Source: a virus
Virus record (IMG/VR): IMGVR_UViG_3300020469_000140
Span: 1-33,585 of that record
Length of the DNA stretch: 33,585 nt
Direction: 5' to 3' (one strand)
The notes beneath the pieces are model-generated. The model was not told the DNA's origin, made no database searches, and worked only from the letters and a program-made list of their open reading frames with translations. Positions 20,250 through 28,543 of the stretch are shown here, piece after piece (positions within the stretch are counted from its first letter, which is position 1; each line of letters starts with the position of its first letter). The position numbers and the translations under genes are program-made.

Positions 20250-21287
20250 ATGGCGACATTACGCAGTGATTTAATAATTCCTGAGGTGTTCACACCATAC
20301 TTGATCGAAGAAACTACTAACAGAGATTCTTTCCTTCAGAGTGGTGTAGTACAACCTTTGGCCGAATTAAATCTATCCGCAGAAAGAGGCGGAGACTTTG
20401 TAAAAATACCTTTTTATAAAGCAAACTTGAGTGGAGATTTTGAAGTCTTAACAGATTCAACATCATTAACACCATCAAAGATTACAGCAGATAATCAAAT
20501 TGCTGCTGTTCTTCACAGAGGTAGAGCTTTCAGTTCTAGAGATTTAGCTTCTTTAGCTGTTGGCGGTAGTCTTGATCCAATGGCTGCTATTGCTCAGAAG
20601 ATGGCCGCTTATGTAAACAACCAGAAACAGAAGGATTTATATTCTTGCTTAACTGGTGCATTTGGTTCTATGACTGCAAATGATAGTAGCTCAGCTTTGT
20701 TTGATCTTTGTATAGATTCAGAATCAGGTGATACTCCTACAGTTTTAAGTCCTAGACACGTTGCTAAAGCACAAGCTTTACTTGGTGATCAAGGCGGTAA
20801 GATTACAGCTATTGCAATGCATTCGAAGGTTTTTTATGACCTTGTTGAGCGTAATGCTATAGACAGAATCTACGATAATACTGGCGCTCCTGATACAGCA
20901 GCAGCTTCTGGTAGTACAACTAGAGCATTTGATGGACCAAATACAGTTAACACTTTTATGGGTCTTAACGTGATTGTTTCTGACGATGTACCTACTGCAA
21001 ACAGTGGTTCTTCAACAGAGTATTCAACTTTCTTCTTTACACAAGGAGCAGTTGTAACTGGTGAACAATCTCCAATCAGAACTCAAACTGATAGAGACAT
21101 TCTTGCTTTAGAAGAAGCAATGGCTGTAGATCTTCATTACATCTACCACCCAGTAGGTCTTAAGTATGCAGTATCAACTGTAAACCCAACTCGTACAACT
21201 TTAGAGACTGTTGCCTCTTGGTCGAAAGTTTATGAGACAAAGAACATCGGTATTGTTCGTGCTACTGTCGCATCTAATCAGGATTAA
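20250..21287 (+). CDS. Major capsid protein (gp13-like, HK97 fold)
   Basis: 345 aa. Opening SDLIIPEVFTPYLIEETTNR, then QSGVVQPLAELN, DFVKIPFYKANLSGD and LHRGRAFSSRDLASLAVGGS match the major capsid family with an I-I-P-E-V-F start and a conserved ARG-ra-x-s-x-x-DLA box. The C-terminal half (TEYSTFFFTQGAVV, YHPVGLKYAVSTVN) fits the P-domain. It should build the icosahedral shell on the scaffold. No cleavage signal or delta domain is seen, in line with a separate scaffold gene. Confidence 0.87.
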   Translation: MATLRSDLIIPEVFTPYLIEETTNRDSFLQSGVVQPLAELNLSAERGGDFVKIPFYKANLSGDFEVLTDSTSLTPSKITADNQIAAVLHRGRAFSSRDLASLAVGGSLDPMAAIAQKMAAYVNNQKQKDLYSCLTGAFGSMTANDSSSALFDLCIDSESGDTPTVLSPRHVAKAQALLGDQGGKITAIAMHSKVFYDLVERNAIDRIYDNTGAPDTAAASGSTTRAFDGPNTVNTFMGLNVIVSDDVPTANSGSSTEYSTFFFTQGAVVTGEQSPIRTQTDRDILALEEAMAVDLHYIYHPVGLKYAVSTVNPTRTTLETVASWSKVYETKNIGIVRATVASNQD

Positions 21288-21289
21288 TC

Positions 21290-21655
21290 ATGCCATCATT
21301 ATTTGAAATCACTGCTGGATCTTTAGCTGGACCAACAGATGGTGGGACTGTAACTCAGGCCACAAACAAGGGAACTGCCGTAACTCTAAGTACAGAGTCA
21401 GGTCAGATCACTATGAACGGAGCAGCTTTAGCAGACGCAGCAGAGGTATCTTTTACAGTTACCAATACAAAAATTGCTGCTACTGATGTTGTAGTTGCTT
21501 GTCATGGATCTGCTGGAACAGCAGGGGCTTATATCGTAAGTGCTAACAGTATTGCTGCTGGTTCTTTCAAAATCACAGTCTCTAACGTATCTGGTGGTTC
21601 ATTAAGTGAAGCGATTGTTATTAACTTTGTTGCACTAAAAGGTGCGTCTAGCTAA
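21290..21655 (+). CDS. Head decoration-like beta protein, 121 aa
   Basis: Two bases after the capsid gene. Beta-rich and Ala/Gly/Ser/Thr-rich: TVTQATNKGTAVTLS, SGQITMNGAALADAAEVSFT, VVVACHGSAGTAGAYIVSAN, GSFKITVSNVSGGSLSEAI. This repeat-rich small protein is found after capsid genes in many phages and is usually taken to be a decoration or connector protein. A short Ig-like fold is likely. Confidence 0.65.
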   Translation: MPSLFEITAGSLAGPTDGGTVTQATNKGTAVTLSTESGQITMNGAALADAAEVSFTVTNTKIAATDVVVACHGSAGTAGAYIVSANSIAAGSFKITVSNVSGGSLSEAIVINFVALKGASS

Positions 21656-21786
21656 TGGCTCTATTTGCTTTTAAGCGAATGAGGGAACAAAATGAAGCTG
21701 CTCAAAAGGCGGCTTCTGTTTCCACATCAAAGCCAAAACCAAAATCCAAGCCTCAAAAGGTAAAAGTAAATGGCGATAACCCTTGA
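21655..21786 (+). CDS. Small basic protein, 43 aa
   Basis: Found by hand: ATG 21655 (TAATG with the upstream stop) to TGA 21784-21786, overlapping the next gene by 17 bases. Reads MALFAFKRMREQNEAAQKAA, then a Pro/Lys/Ser tail (KPKPKSKPQKVKVNGDNP). Small head-associated linker; no family recognised. Confidence 0.5.
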   Translation: MALFAFKRMREQNEAAQKAASVSTSKPKPKSKPQKVKVNGDNP

Positions 21787-22330
21787 TGCAACTGTTGGTG
21801 GGGCTAGTGCCAACACCTATATAACTCTTGCTGATGCAAACTCTTTCATTGAAGGTTTAATCCTCAGTGATGACAATGCAGCTTGGGACGGCTCTAGTAC
21901 TGATAATAAAAATCGTGCTTTATTTACAGCAGCCCAGAGGATTGACAGAGAAAAGTTTTTAGGAGCTAGAGTAGCTGATACTCAAGCTTTAGAATGGCCG
22001 AGGTCAGGAGTAAGAAAACCTGACACATACACTAACTTGTATGGGTTAAGCTTTCCAAACAGATTAGTTGCTGACTATTACACTGACACTGAAATACCAG
22101 ATCGGGTAAAACACGCACAAGTAATCTTGGCTGTATATCTAAACAACAATAGGAACGGATTAGAATTAAGCGGTTTAGAAGATTTTGCTGCTGTAAGTAT
22201 TGGTAATATAAATGTAACTCCTAGATTCTATGGAGCAGTCGGGGTTGATCGTATTCCACCAATCGTTGACCACTACTTAATGGGTATTAGAATAGGTGGA
22301 AGAGCAAACTTACAAATCAAGAGGTCTTAA
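21770..22330 (+). CDS. Head-tail connector (DnaT-like adaptor family)
   Basis: 186 aa. The opening ATVGGASANTYITLADANSF and the helix ALFTAAQRIDRE, followed by GARVADTQALEWPRSGV and IPDRVKHAQVILAVYLN, match the phage family often labelled DnaT-like single-strand binding protein, which in these gene orders acts as the head-completion adaptor below the portal. It follows the capsid and decoration genes as expected. The DnaT name should not be taken as function. Confidence 0.72.
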   Translation: MAITLDATVGGASANTYITLADANSFIEGLILSDDNAAWDGSSTDNKNRALFTAAQRIDREKFLGARVADTQALEWPRSGVRKPDTYTNLYGLSFPNRLVADYYTDTEIPDRVKHAQVILAVYLNNNRNGLELSGLEDFAAVSIGNINVTPRFYGAVGVDRIPPIVDHYLMGIRIGGRANLQIKRS

Positions 22331-22332
22331 CA

Positions 22333-22572
22333 ATGGGCTACGGCTACGACTATCCAGCAGCAATCATTATTACAAATACTGCTGCACATACAGGCAGATT
22401 TGGTAAGGTGCATTGTTTAACAGATGCAGAAGCAACTTTTGTAGCTGAGAATATTACAGAAAATGGATCTGCAACTATCAATGGCATAACAATGAAAGCA
22501 TCTTCTGAAGTATGCGGAGTTATAACAAGTATTACTTTAGCTAGTGGACAAGTAATAGCTTATAGATTATGA
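22333..22572 (+). CDS. Small beta-rich structural protein, 79 aa
   Basis: Reads AIIITNTAAHTGRFGKVHCL, then ENGSATINGITMKASSEVCG and ITSITLASGQVIAYRL. The pattern T-A-x-H-T-G-x-x-x-K-x-x-x-L-T-D...ATINGITM is common in small phage proteins near the neck genes. It probably decorates capsid or neck. No catalytic residues. Confidence 0.6.
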   Translation: MGYGYDYPAAIIITNTAAHTGRFGKVHCLTDAEATFVAENITENGSATINGITMKASSEVCGVITSITLASGQVIAYRL

Positions 22573-22922
22573 GTCTTGCTAATGCACTAAAAAAAGCTGC
22601 CAGCGCTTCACTCAAAAAGCTTGGTGGTGATGTAACTATCAGACAAGTAACAGCAGGGGCATACAATACCACTACTGGAGCTATAACAGAATCTACATCT
22701 GATACAACTATTAAAGGTGCGTTAAGTAATGTTACAAGAAATCAAGTCAATGATTTGATTGAATCTCAGGATAAATTGTTAACTATATCTGCTGGAGATC
22801 TGACTTTTGTACCGACAACAAAAGATAGAGTTGTTATTAGCAGCGTAGAATTTAAAATTATTCAAATAAATGTGAATGAGCAAAATAATATTCCTGTAAG
22901 TTTCGATCTTATCTTGAGGTAA
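22569..22922 (+). CDS. Head closure / head-tail stopper protein
   Basis: 117 aa, ATGA overlap with the preceding gene. N-terminal helix (LANALKKAASASLKKLG) followed by a beta-barrel pattern: GDVTIRQVTAGAYNTTTGAI, TIKGALSNVTRN, KLLTISAGDLTFVPTTKD and EFKIIQINVNEQNNIP. That is the stopper family plan (SPP1 gp16-like), which plugs the connector and joins it to the tail. Confidence 0.68.
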   Translation: MSLANALKKAASASLKKLGGDVTIRQVTAGAYNTTTGAITESTSDTTIKGALSNVTRNQVNDLIESQDKLLTISAGDLTFVPTTKDRVVISSVEFKIIQINVNEQNNIPVSFDLILR

Positions 22923-22924
22923 AT

Positions 22925-23302
22925 ATGGCAAGACAAATACATATTTTGCAGATACCTAAAGTGATGGAGGAATCTGTAGAAATTTTAGTACAAGCAACTA
23001 CTTTAGAATGGACAGCAAGAGTAAAAAAAGCAACACCAGTTTTTGAACCTAGAGAAAAAGAAAAAGGTGTAGGGGGATCATTGAGACTTGCATGGCAAAC
23101 CCAAATAAAAAAGTTTAGCGGTACTGTATCAAACAACTTACCTTATGCAGAGCCAGTTTGTTTCGGTGAAAACTTACCACCCTCTTGGGGTGATGTTTAC
23201 AGAACAAGGCAAAATACACAGGCTGGATTTCCAGAACTTATTGCAAAAGAGTTACAAACTTGGGCTGAAGGAGAATACAATAAGATCAAAGGGAAAATAT
23301 AA
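22925..23302 (+). CDS. Tail completion / neck protein, HK97 gp10-like
   Basis: 125 aa. N-terminal helix VMEESVEILVQATTLEWTAR, the strand GVGGSLRLAWQTQI with the G-x-L-R-x-S/A-W pattern, NNLPYAEPVCFGE, and a closing helix FPELIAKELQTWAEGEY. In the HK97 gp10 family this protein caps the tail end that meets the head. The frame at 23145 is a shadow. Confidence 0.68.
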   Translation: MARQIHILQIPKVMEESVEILVQATTLEWTARVKKATPVFEPREKEKGVGGSLRLAWQTQIKKFSGTVSNNLPYAEPVCFGENLPPSWGDVYRTRQNTQAGFPELIAKELQTWAEGEYNKIKGKI

Positions 23303-23724
23303 TGGCTGCTACAGACTTAAATACAGTTAGATCTACAATAGAGGCGAGATTAGCAACAGAGTTAGCTTCAAGCCCCGCCATTCCTCTTGTTTTTAATAAC
23401 ATGACGTTTGACTCTACTGCTGAAGATACCTTTGTTCAGTGCATTACTAGCTTTGGTGCAAACACATATTTAACTCAAGGTGGTGCAAGTAATTCTGATA
23501 ATTTGATAAGTGGTTTAGTTTTGATAAATATATTTACAGAGGAGGGTCTTGGAGCAGGGTCTAACTTTACAATTTGCAAAAGACTTAGGGACTTATACAA
23601 TAGAATTACAGTATCAAGTGTTATTTTTGATGCACCTATTGGACCTGAGATTCTTAACTCAAGTCCAGAAGGTAAGTTTCAAACACAATTAAGAATAACA
23701 TTTTCAATTTACGAGGATCTTTGA
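23302..23724 (+). CDS. Tail terminator protein
   Basis: 140 aa, TAATG junction. NTVRSTIEARLATELAS starts the first helix, followed by LVFNNMTFDSTAEDTFVQCI, GLVLINIFTEEGLGAG and a helix ICKRLRDLYNRI, ending in strand QTQLRITFSIYEDL. This fits the gpU/DUF4128-type tail terminator that stops tube growth and docks the tail to the neck. Position just before the tube gene agrees. Confidence 0.7.
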   Translation: MAATDLNTVRSTIEARLATELASSPAIPLVFNNMTFDSTAEDTFVQCITSFGANTYLTQGGASNSDNLISGLVLINIFTEEGLGAGSNFTICKRLRDLYNRITVSSVIFDAPIGPEILNSSPEGKFQTQLRITFSIYEDL

Positions 23725-23726
23725 TC

Positions 23727-23879
23727 ATGCCAAAACTTGAAATCACAGAAGAAATGCTTGACGCTATCGAAGCAGTCAAAGGTAGAAGAGATGGAAATTA
23801 TTGGGATCCAGAATGTAGAAAGTATATGGAGAGTCAACAAAATTTAGAAAAAGATGTAAAAAAGACTGAAAAGAGTTAA
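23727..23879 (+). CDS. Small hypothetical protein, 50 aa
   Basis: Found by hand: ATG 23727 to TAA 23877-23879, two bases after the terminator gene. Sequence blocks: KLEITEEMLDAIEAVKGRRD, then GNYWDPECRKYMESQQNLEK. Acidic, helical, no family recognised. Its position in a tight late operon supports it. Confidence 0.55.
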   Translation: MPKLEITEEMLDAIEAVKGRRDGNYWDPECRKYMESQQNLEKDVKKTEKS

Positions 23880-23885
23880 TATATT

Positions 23886-23893
23886 TATAAATA
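23886..23893 (+). promoter_or_regulatory. TATAAATA late-promoter-like box before tail tube gene
   Basis: TATAAATA is the octamer used by T4-type late promoters. Here it lies in the 29-base AT-rich gap before the tube gene, 15 bases from its ATG. A related ATATTTAT stretch lies before the capsid gene. AT-rich sequence makes chance matches likely. Confidence 0.3.
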
Positions 23894-23908
23894 TTTCTTT
23901 CTTTTGTT

Positions 23909-24328
23909 ATGGCTGCTGTAAAAGGTGACGTTGGTAAAGTTATGTTCCACAATGCGGCTGGTACTGAGGCCGAGATATCTGGAACAAGATCATGGTCTTT
24001 GTCAATTTCTAAAGACACACTAGAAACTACAGTTCAAGGTAATACTGCAAAAACCTTTATTGGAGGTTTGCTAAGTGCTGAAGGTTCAGCAGAACTTATT
24101 TATGACCCTGCTGGAAACTCAGATTATCAAGCTTTTATTGATGATGTATTAACAACAGGTGATGCTGGTGACGCATTATTTGAATTGTTCCCTGATAGTG
24201 CAACTTCAGCAAAAAAAATAAGTTTTTCTGGAATTATTACTAGCATGGAAGCTGCGGCAACACTTGGAGAAACACAGTTAATAAACATTTCGTTTATAAC
24301 AACTGGTGCAATTACTTCAGCTATATAG
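23909..24328 (+). CDS. Major tail tube protein
   Basis: 139 aa, beta-rich. AAVKGDVGKVMFHNAAGTEA, SGTRSWSLSISKDTLETTVQ, GNTAKTFIGGLLSAEGSAEL and FSGIITSMEAAATLGETQLI follow the tube family: two beta-sheets with a conserved W-S-x-S and E-T-T-x-x-G...G-L-x-x-x-x-G. It polymerises around the tape measure. It is first in the tail block, preceded by a small AT-rich gap with no Shine-Dalgarno site, and followed by the chaperones. Confidence 0.85.
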   Translation: MAAVKGDVGKVMFHNAAGTEAEISGTRSWSLSISKDTLETTVQGNTAKTFIGGLLSAEGSAELIYDPAGNSDYQAFIDDVLTTGDAGDALFELFPDSATSAKKISFSGIITSMEAAATLGETQLINISFITTGAITSAI

Positions 24329-24356
24329 TAAATTTAAGATACTTCGCACTTAATTT

Positions 24357-24710
24357 ATGGCAGAAAAAAGAACTCTCGACCTTTTAAAGGAATCATTTGA
24401 CCTCTCTAAAAGGCGAAAATTTGACGTTAAAGATGATGACGGCAAAACTGTAGTCAGTTTATATTTCAAGGCCATTACAAGGGCTGATAGAGCCAGAGCA
24501 ACGCAAAGGGCTGGCAGTGATGATCCATTAATTGTTTCTACTCATATGCTTTGTCAGTTGGCAGAGAATGAAGATGGTACAAAAGCATTTAGCCCAGCAG
24601 ATTTTGGTAATTTACATAATGAGTTACCAGAAAACGTATTGAATGAGATTGAATTGTTTTTATTTGGTGTAAATCAAAACGCAACTATTGATAACGCAAA
24701 GGAATCTTAA
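24357..24710 (+). CDS. Tail assembly chaperone, short form (gpG-like)
   Basis: 117 aa. LLKESFDLSKRRKFDVKDDD, then VVSLYFKAITRADRARATQ and STHMLCQLAENEDGTKAFSP; mixed alpha/beta, with the late helix PENVLNEIELFLFGVN. The location between tube and tape measure and a small downstream frame without its own start are the lambda G/GT arrangement. The zero frame ends at TAA 24708-24710. Confidence 0.78.
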   Translation: MAEKRTLDLLKESFDLSKRRKFDVKDDDGKTVVSLYFKAITRADRARATQRAGSDDPLIVSTHMLCQLAENEDGTKAFSPADFGNLHNELPENVLNEIELFLFGVNQNATIDNAKES

Positions 24711-24892
24711 GGGGGGATAACTGGTTAAATTTTGAGTTCTTCCTTGCAACAGAATTAGGTAAAACAATAAGTGAATTAAGAACACAGCTTACTGAAGAGG
24801 AGTTGATATTTTTTGCTGGTTATTATGAATTAAAGTATGATAGGGAAAAGAAAGAGGCAGATGCACTCAAGCGCAAATCAAAGTATAGTTAA
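24695..24892 (+). CDS. Frameshift extension of tail chaperone (gpT-like)
   Basis: In the -1 frame relative to gpG, codons are open from 24695 to TAA 24890-24892. The product reads DNWLNFEFFLATELGKTISE, then LRTQLTEEELIFFAGYYELK, the usual T-domain pattern of GT chaperones (F-E-F-F-L-A-x-E-L...L-T-x-E-E-L...Y-E-L-K). It has no start codon, so it should be made as a gpG-gpT fusion by slippage in AAC GCA AAG GAA TCT TAA. No canonical X-XXY-YYZ heptamer is present; AAG to AAA re-pairing at 24698-24701 is the best candidate. Fusion protein helps wrap the tape measure. Confidence 0.7.
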   Translation, partial: RKGILRGDNWLNFEFFLATELGKTISELRTQLTEEELIFFAGYYELKYDREKKEADALKRKSKYS

Positions 24893-24910
24893 AGGAGTTA
24901 TTGTTTAGTC

Positions 24911-27229
24911 GTGGCAGTTTCTAATGTAGAACTAAGAGTTAATGCCACACAAGCTGTCACAGCGTTAAAGAATGTTGATGGACAAGCTAAAAAATTTAAT
25001 ACGACAATAAGCGGTACAAGTGGAAAACTAAAGGCGACAACTGGAAGTTTAAAAGTATTACCAGCAGGGTTAATCGCAACAGGAGGTGGAGCTAAAGTTG
25101 CGGCTGGCGGTTTTGGTGCGTTAACGGCTGCGGCTGCACCCTTACTTGGACCTTTAATTGGAATATCTGCTGCTGTAGGTGCTTTAACAAAAGTTTTTGG
25201 AAATTTAAGTGTACAAGACTTTGCAAGTGCAAAAATTAAAACTCTTGGAGTAGATGCTGACGCTTTAAAACCAAAGCTTGCAACTTTATCTAATGAACTA
25301 AGTGGTCAAGCCTCATCTTTAGATTTATTAGCAGCTTCCTACGATATAGCATCTGCTGGCTTTGGTGAAACTGCTGAACTGACAGATGTATTAAAGGCAT
25401 CACAGTTAGGCGCAACTGGTGGATTTTCTGAATTAGCGACTGTTGCTGATGCAACAACCTCTGTTCTTAATGCTTATGGTCTAAGTTCAGATCAGGCGTC
25501 TAAGTTAGTTGATGGATTTATACAAACACAGAATGATGGTAAAATCGTTGTTGATCAATATGCACAACAGATAGGTCGACTTGCACCTATAGCGGCTGGT
25601 GCTGGTGTGGGAATAGATGAACTTAATGCGGCAATATCTACTGTCACTGCAACTGGTGTTCCTGTTGAATCTACCTTTGCTGGACTACGACAAGTTATTG
25701 CTGCGATACAAAAGCCGACCAGTGAAGCATCAAAAGCGGCTGAAAAATTAGGAATTGATTTTAGTGCTACTGCATTAAGTACAAAAGGATTAGGAGGAGT
25801 ATTAGAAGAACTTGTTGCAAAAGGTGGAGCTAGTGAAGAAACACTGGCTCAGTTCTTTGGATCTGTTGAAGCAAGGACAGCTTTATTACCCTTAGTAAAT
25901 GATCAACTTGTAAGCTTTAACAAAAATTTGGATAATCAAGCTAACGCACAAGGAAAAGCTGCTGAAGCGTCTGTTACATCTTCAAATACAATTAAAGGGC
26001 AACTTACAAGATTAGGGACTGCATTTACAAACTTAACGACTGATGGTTCAGAAATTGGGATAGTTATAAGGGAATCTCTTAAAATTGCTGCTGTTACAGT
26101 TGAAGCTTTGGCGGCAGCTTTTAAATTAGTATTAGCTCCTGTAAGAGCTATCTTTGCGGCTGTTGGAGAGATAGGAAAACAAATAGGTAAGGCAATAGGA
26201 ATAGATGCAACAAAAACTTTATTTAATCTTGAACAGGGTTGGATAGGTATAAAAGAAAGAGTTACAGAAGTTTCAGATAAAGTTATTTTTGCTGGAAAAG
26301 TTATAGGTGGTGTTTATGCAAATATATATAAAAAAATTTTTGGATTTTTAAAAGGTATTGCTGATGGTACAAAAAACATTTTTATTGGAATTATAGATAC
26401 TTTTAAAGGTGTTGTTCAAGGTATTGTTGATGCTATAAATGGCAATCCTATATTAAAAAGATTATTTGGTGGACTTGCAAACATAAAATTAGACTTTGAT
26501 ATTAGTGGTATAAAAAATTTTGGAAAAGACTTTTTAAAAGGTGCGCAAGAAAAAGCTGAAAAATTAAAAAATACTGTTATTGAATTTAGTGGTGTAGAAA
26601 AAGAAATTACAGAAGAAAATAACAAACAAATAGATGCAAAAAACAAAATACTTGATACAAATGGAAAAATAAAAAAAAGCGTTGATCAAATTACTGAAGC
26701 TGAAAAAAAAGCTAAAGAAGAGGCTGATAAATTAAAAGACAAGTTTATGAAAATAGGAGAGGATATAGAAAAAGGAATTGTTTCAAACCTTGCAGACGCT
26801 GTAGAAGGTACAAAAACTTTGGCTGAAGCTGCTGTAAGTGTTCTTAATGATTTAAAACGTAAGTTAATAGAGGTTGCTATACAACAAGCGGTCTCAGGTA
26901 TAGGAGGAAAAATTGGTGGATTTTTAGGTAAAATATTTTCTGGCAAAAAAGAAAGAGGAGGAAGAGTTAATGCTGGTGGTGCTTTCCTTGTAGGAGAGCG
27001 AGGGCCTGAGATTTTGCAGATGGGTTCTAAAGGTGGCAATATAATTCCAAATAGTCAAATTGGTGGAGGTGGTGATTCTGTAGTAAATAATATTTCGGTT
27101 AGTGTAGATGCCTCAGGATCGGCTGTTAGTGGCTCATCTGCTGGAGGTAACGAGTTAGGTCAGCAGATTGCAGTTGCTATCCAAACTGAACTAATTAAAC
27201 AAAAACGTGCTGGAGGTTTATTAGCATAA
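24911..27229 (+). CDS. Tail tape measure protein (TP901 core)
   Basis: 772 aa from GTG 24911, with AAAGGAG at 24891-24897. A Gly/Ala-rich hydrophobic stretch at about 50-100 (GLIATGGGAKVAAGGFGALT, PLLGPLIGISAAVGALTKVF) may insert into the host membrane. The TP901-type core spans about 110-420, for example GLSSDQASKLVDGFIQTQ and ELNAAISTVTATGVPVESTF. A second hydrophobic stretch is near 390-430. The C-terminus has coiled-coil (TEAEKKAKEEADKLKDKF) and a Gly-rich end with GGRVNAGGAFLVGERGPEIL. At about 1.5 angstrom per residue it implies a tail near 115 nm. Two minus-strand frames inside it are shadows. Confidence 0.9.
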   Translation: MAVSNVELRVNATQAVTALKNVDGQAKKFNTTISGTSGKLKATTGSLKVLPAGLIATGGGAKVAAGGFGALTAAAAPLLGPLIGISAAVGALTKVFGNLSVQDFASAKIKTLGVDADALKPKLATLSNELSGQASSLDLLAASYDIASAGFGETAELTDVLKASQLGATGGFSELATVADATTSVLNAYGLSSDQASKLVDGFIQTQNDGKIVVDQYAQQIGRLAPIAAGAGVGIDELNAAISTVTATGVPVESTFAGLRQVIAAIQKPTSEASKAAEKLGIDFSATALSTKGLGGVLEELVAKGGASEETLAQFFGSVEARTALLPLVNDQLVSFNKNLDNQANAQGKAAEASVTSSNTIKGQLTRLGTAFTNLTTDGSEIGIVIRESLKIAAVTVEALAAAFKLVLAPVRAIFAAVGEIGKQIGKAIGIDATKTLFNLEQGWIGIKERVTEVSDKVIFAGKVIGGVYANIYKKIFGFLKGIADGTKNIFIGIIDTFKGVVQGIVDAINGNPILKRLFGGLANIKLDFDISGIKNFGKDFLKGAQEKAEKLKNTVIEFSGVEKEITEENNKQIDAKNKILDTNGKIKKSVDQITEAEKKAKEEADKLKDKFMKIGEDIEKGIVSNLADAVEGTKTLAEAAVSVLNDLKRKLIEVAIQQAVSGIGGKIGGFLGKIFSGKKERGGRVNAGGAFLVGERGPEILQMGSKGGNIIPNSQIGGGGDSVVNNISVSVDASGSAVSGSSAGGNELGQQIAVAIQTELIKQKRAGGLLA

Positions 27230-27576
27230 TGGCAACTTTTCCAAGTATCACTCCACAATATTCGACACAAGAAACTGTAAATCAAGAAAATATTGTTGTA
27301 AAACTAGGTGACGGCTATCAACAGCGTTTTATTTCTGGTTTGCCAGCAAACAAAAGATTAATTACTTTAAATTTGACTTTTAATGTTTCCACCACAGACG
27401 CAACAACTATTGATACTTTTTTAGATGCAAGATTTGATGATCAGGCAAATTTTGATTTTACACCGCCACATCATTCTTCAGCCTTGAAATTTGTTTGCAC
27501 CAGAAGATCCAGAACAGCGATTTTGGATAATAGAGTTACTATGAATTTAACATTTGAAGAAGTAGCGGAACCATAA
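27229..27576 (+). CDS. Minor tail protein, gpM-like
   Basis: 115 aa, TAATG junction. VVKLGDGYQQRFISGLPANK near the N-terminus and ATTIDTFLDARFDDQANFDF, then TRRSRTAILDNRVTMNLTFE, match lambda gpM family features (strand, G-D-G-Y-x-Q-R, T-F-x-x-A-R). It is part of the tip assembly below the tape measure. First of the M-L-K-I-J series. Confidence 0.8.
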   Translation: MATFPSITPQYSTQETVNQENIVVKLGDGYQQRFISGLPANKRLITLNLTFNVSTTDATTIDTFLDARFDDQANFDFTPPHHSSALKFVCTRRSRTAILDNRVTMNLTFEEVAEP

Positions 27577-28193
27577 TGGCAATACCAGTTTCTGAACTGC
27601 AAAAACTGAATCCCAGTTCAAGAATAGAACTTTTTGTAATGGAACTTGTAGAAGGTTTGCATTATGCCACAGGAAACCCATCTAGTGTTCCCACTACATT
27701 CAGATTTCATGCTGGCTCTAGTATGAACTCAAATGCAGAAATAATCTGGCAAGGTAATTCTTATCAAAGATTTCCTATTACCTTTGAAGGTGCTGAGTTT
27801 ACTGGAAGAGGTCAAGTTCCAAGACCAACCTTAACTGTTGCAAATCTAGGAGGTATAACCAGAAGTGGGTCAGTTATTACTGTTACCGATTTAATGATAA
27901 TTGTTAATTTAACGACACCTCATAATGATTTGGCAGATGCAAAAATAACAAGAATTACAACGCTTGCAAGTGAACTTGATGCTGCTAATTTTCCTAGTAG
28001 TAGCAATCCATTTGGCACACCATCATCAAATGAATTACCGCAAGAAATATTTTTTATTGATAGAAAAACAAGTGAATCAAGAGAAATTGTTCAGTTTGAA
28101 CTTGTAGGAGCTTTAGATCAAGCAAATAAAAAACTACCAGCTAGACAAGTCACAAGAAATGAATTTGCAGGGGTAGGTACATTTGTAAATTAA
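27576..28193 (+). CDS. Minor tail protein, gpL-like, lacking C-terminal cysteines
   Basis: 205 aa, TAATG junction. ELQKLNPSSRIELFVMELVE, then STFRFHAG-type strand (TTFRFHAGSSMNSNAEIIWQ), RGQVPRPTLTVANLGGI and FFIDRKTSESREIVQFELVG follow gpL. In lambda gpL the C-terminal domain carries cysteines that hold an iron-sulfur cluster; here the protein ends ARQVTRNEFAGVGTFVN with no cysteine, so that domain is absent or trimmed. It joins the tape measure complex to the tip. Confidence 0.78.
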   Translation: MAIPVSELQKLNPSSRIELFVMELVEGLHYATGNPSSVPTTFRFHAGSSMNSNAEIIWQGNSYQRFPITFEGAEFTGRGQVPRPTLTVANLGGITRSGSVITVTDLMIIVNLTTPHNDLADAKITRITTLASELDAANFPSSSNPFGTPSSNELPQEIFFIDRKTSESREIVQFELVGALDQANKKLPARQVTRNEFAGVGTFVN

Positions 28194-28195
28194 TA

Positions 28196-28543
28196 ATGAA
28201 TTATTTATGGAAACAAGATGCAATAAAACACGCACAGCAATGTGATCCAGAAGAGTCATGTGGAATTGTTGGATTGAAAAATAAAGAAGAAAAATATTAT
28301 CCTTGTAAAAATATTGCAAGTGAGGCTAAATTAGAATCTTTTGTAATAGACCCTTTGGATTATGCAGATGTTGAAGATGATGTAGATGAAATAATTGGCA
28401 TTGTTCATAGTCATCCACAAGATATTTTAGAGTTTTCTGAGTCTGATAAATATAGTTGTAAATCAATAGATTTAACTTTTTATCTTGTTTCACCGAAATC
28501 GGATAAAATAGCAGTAATAAGACCTGATGAAATAGATGCTTAA
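28196..28543 (+). CDS. Tail tip protein, gpK-like, JAB/JAMM domain only
   Basis: 115 aa. The JAB/MPN metalloprotease motif is visible: PEESCGIVGL near residue 18 with Glu, and IVHSHPQDILEFSESDKYSC near residue 82, matching H-x-H-x7-S-x2-D. Lambda gpK joins this domain to an NlpC/P60 peptidase, which is missing here. It could process gpI or other tip proteins. The ATG is two bases after the L stop and the gene overlaps I by eight bases. Confidence 0.8.
   Translation: MNYLWKQDAIKHAQQCDPEESCGIVGLKNKEEKYYPCKNIASEAKLESFVIDPLDYADVEDDVDEIIGIVHSHPQDILEFSESDKYSCKSIDLTFYLVSPKSDKIAVIRPDEIDA

Noticed and set aside
26416-27039. Minus-strand ORFs of 76 and 117 aa in the tape measure gene
   Set aside because: Shadows of a long, clearly recognisable plus-strand gene; Ser/Phe/Pro-rich composition is typical of antisense frames of Lys/Glu-rich genes.
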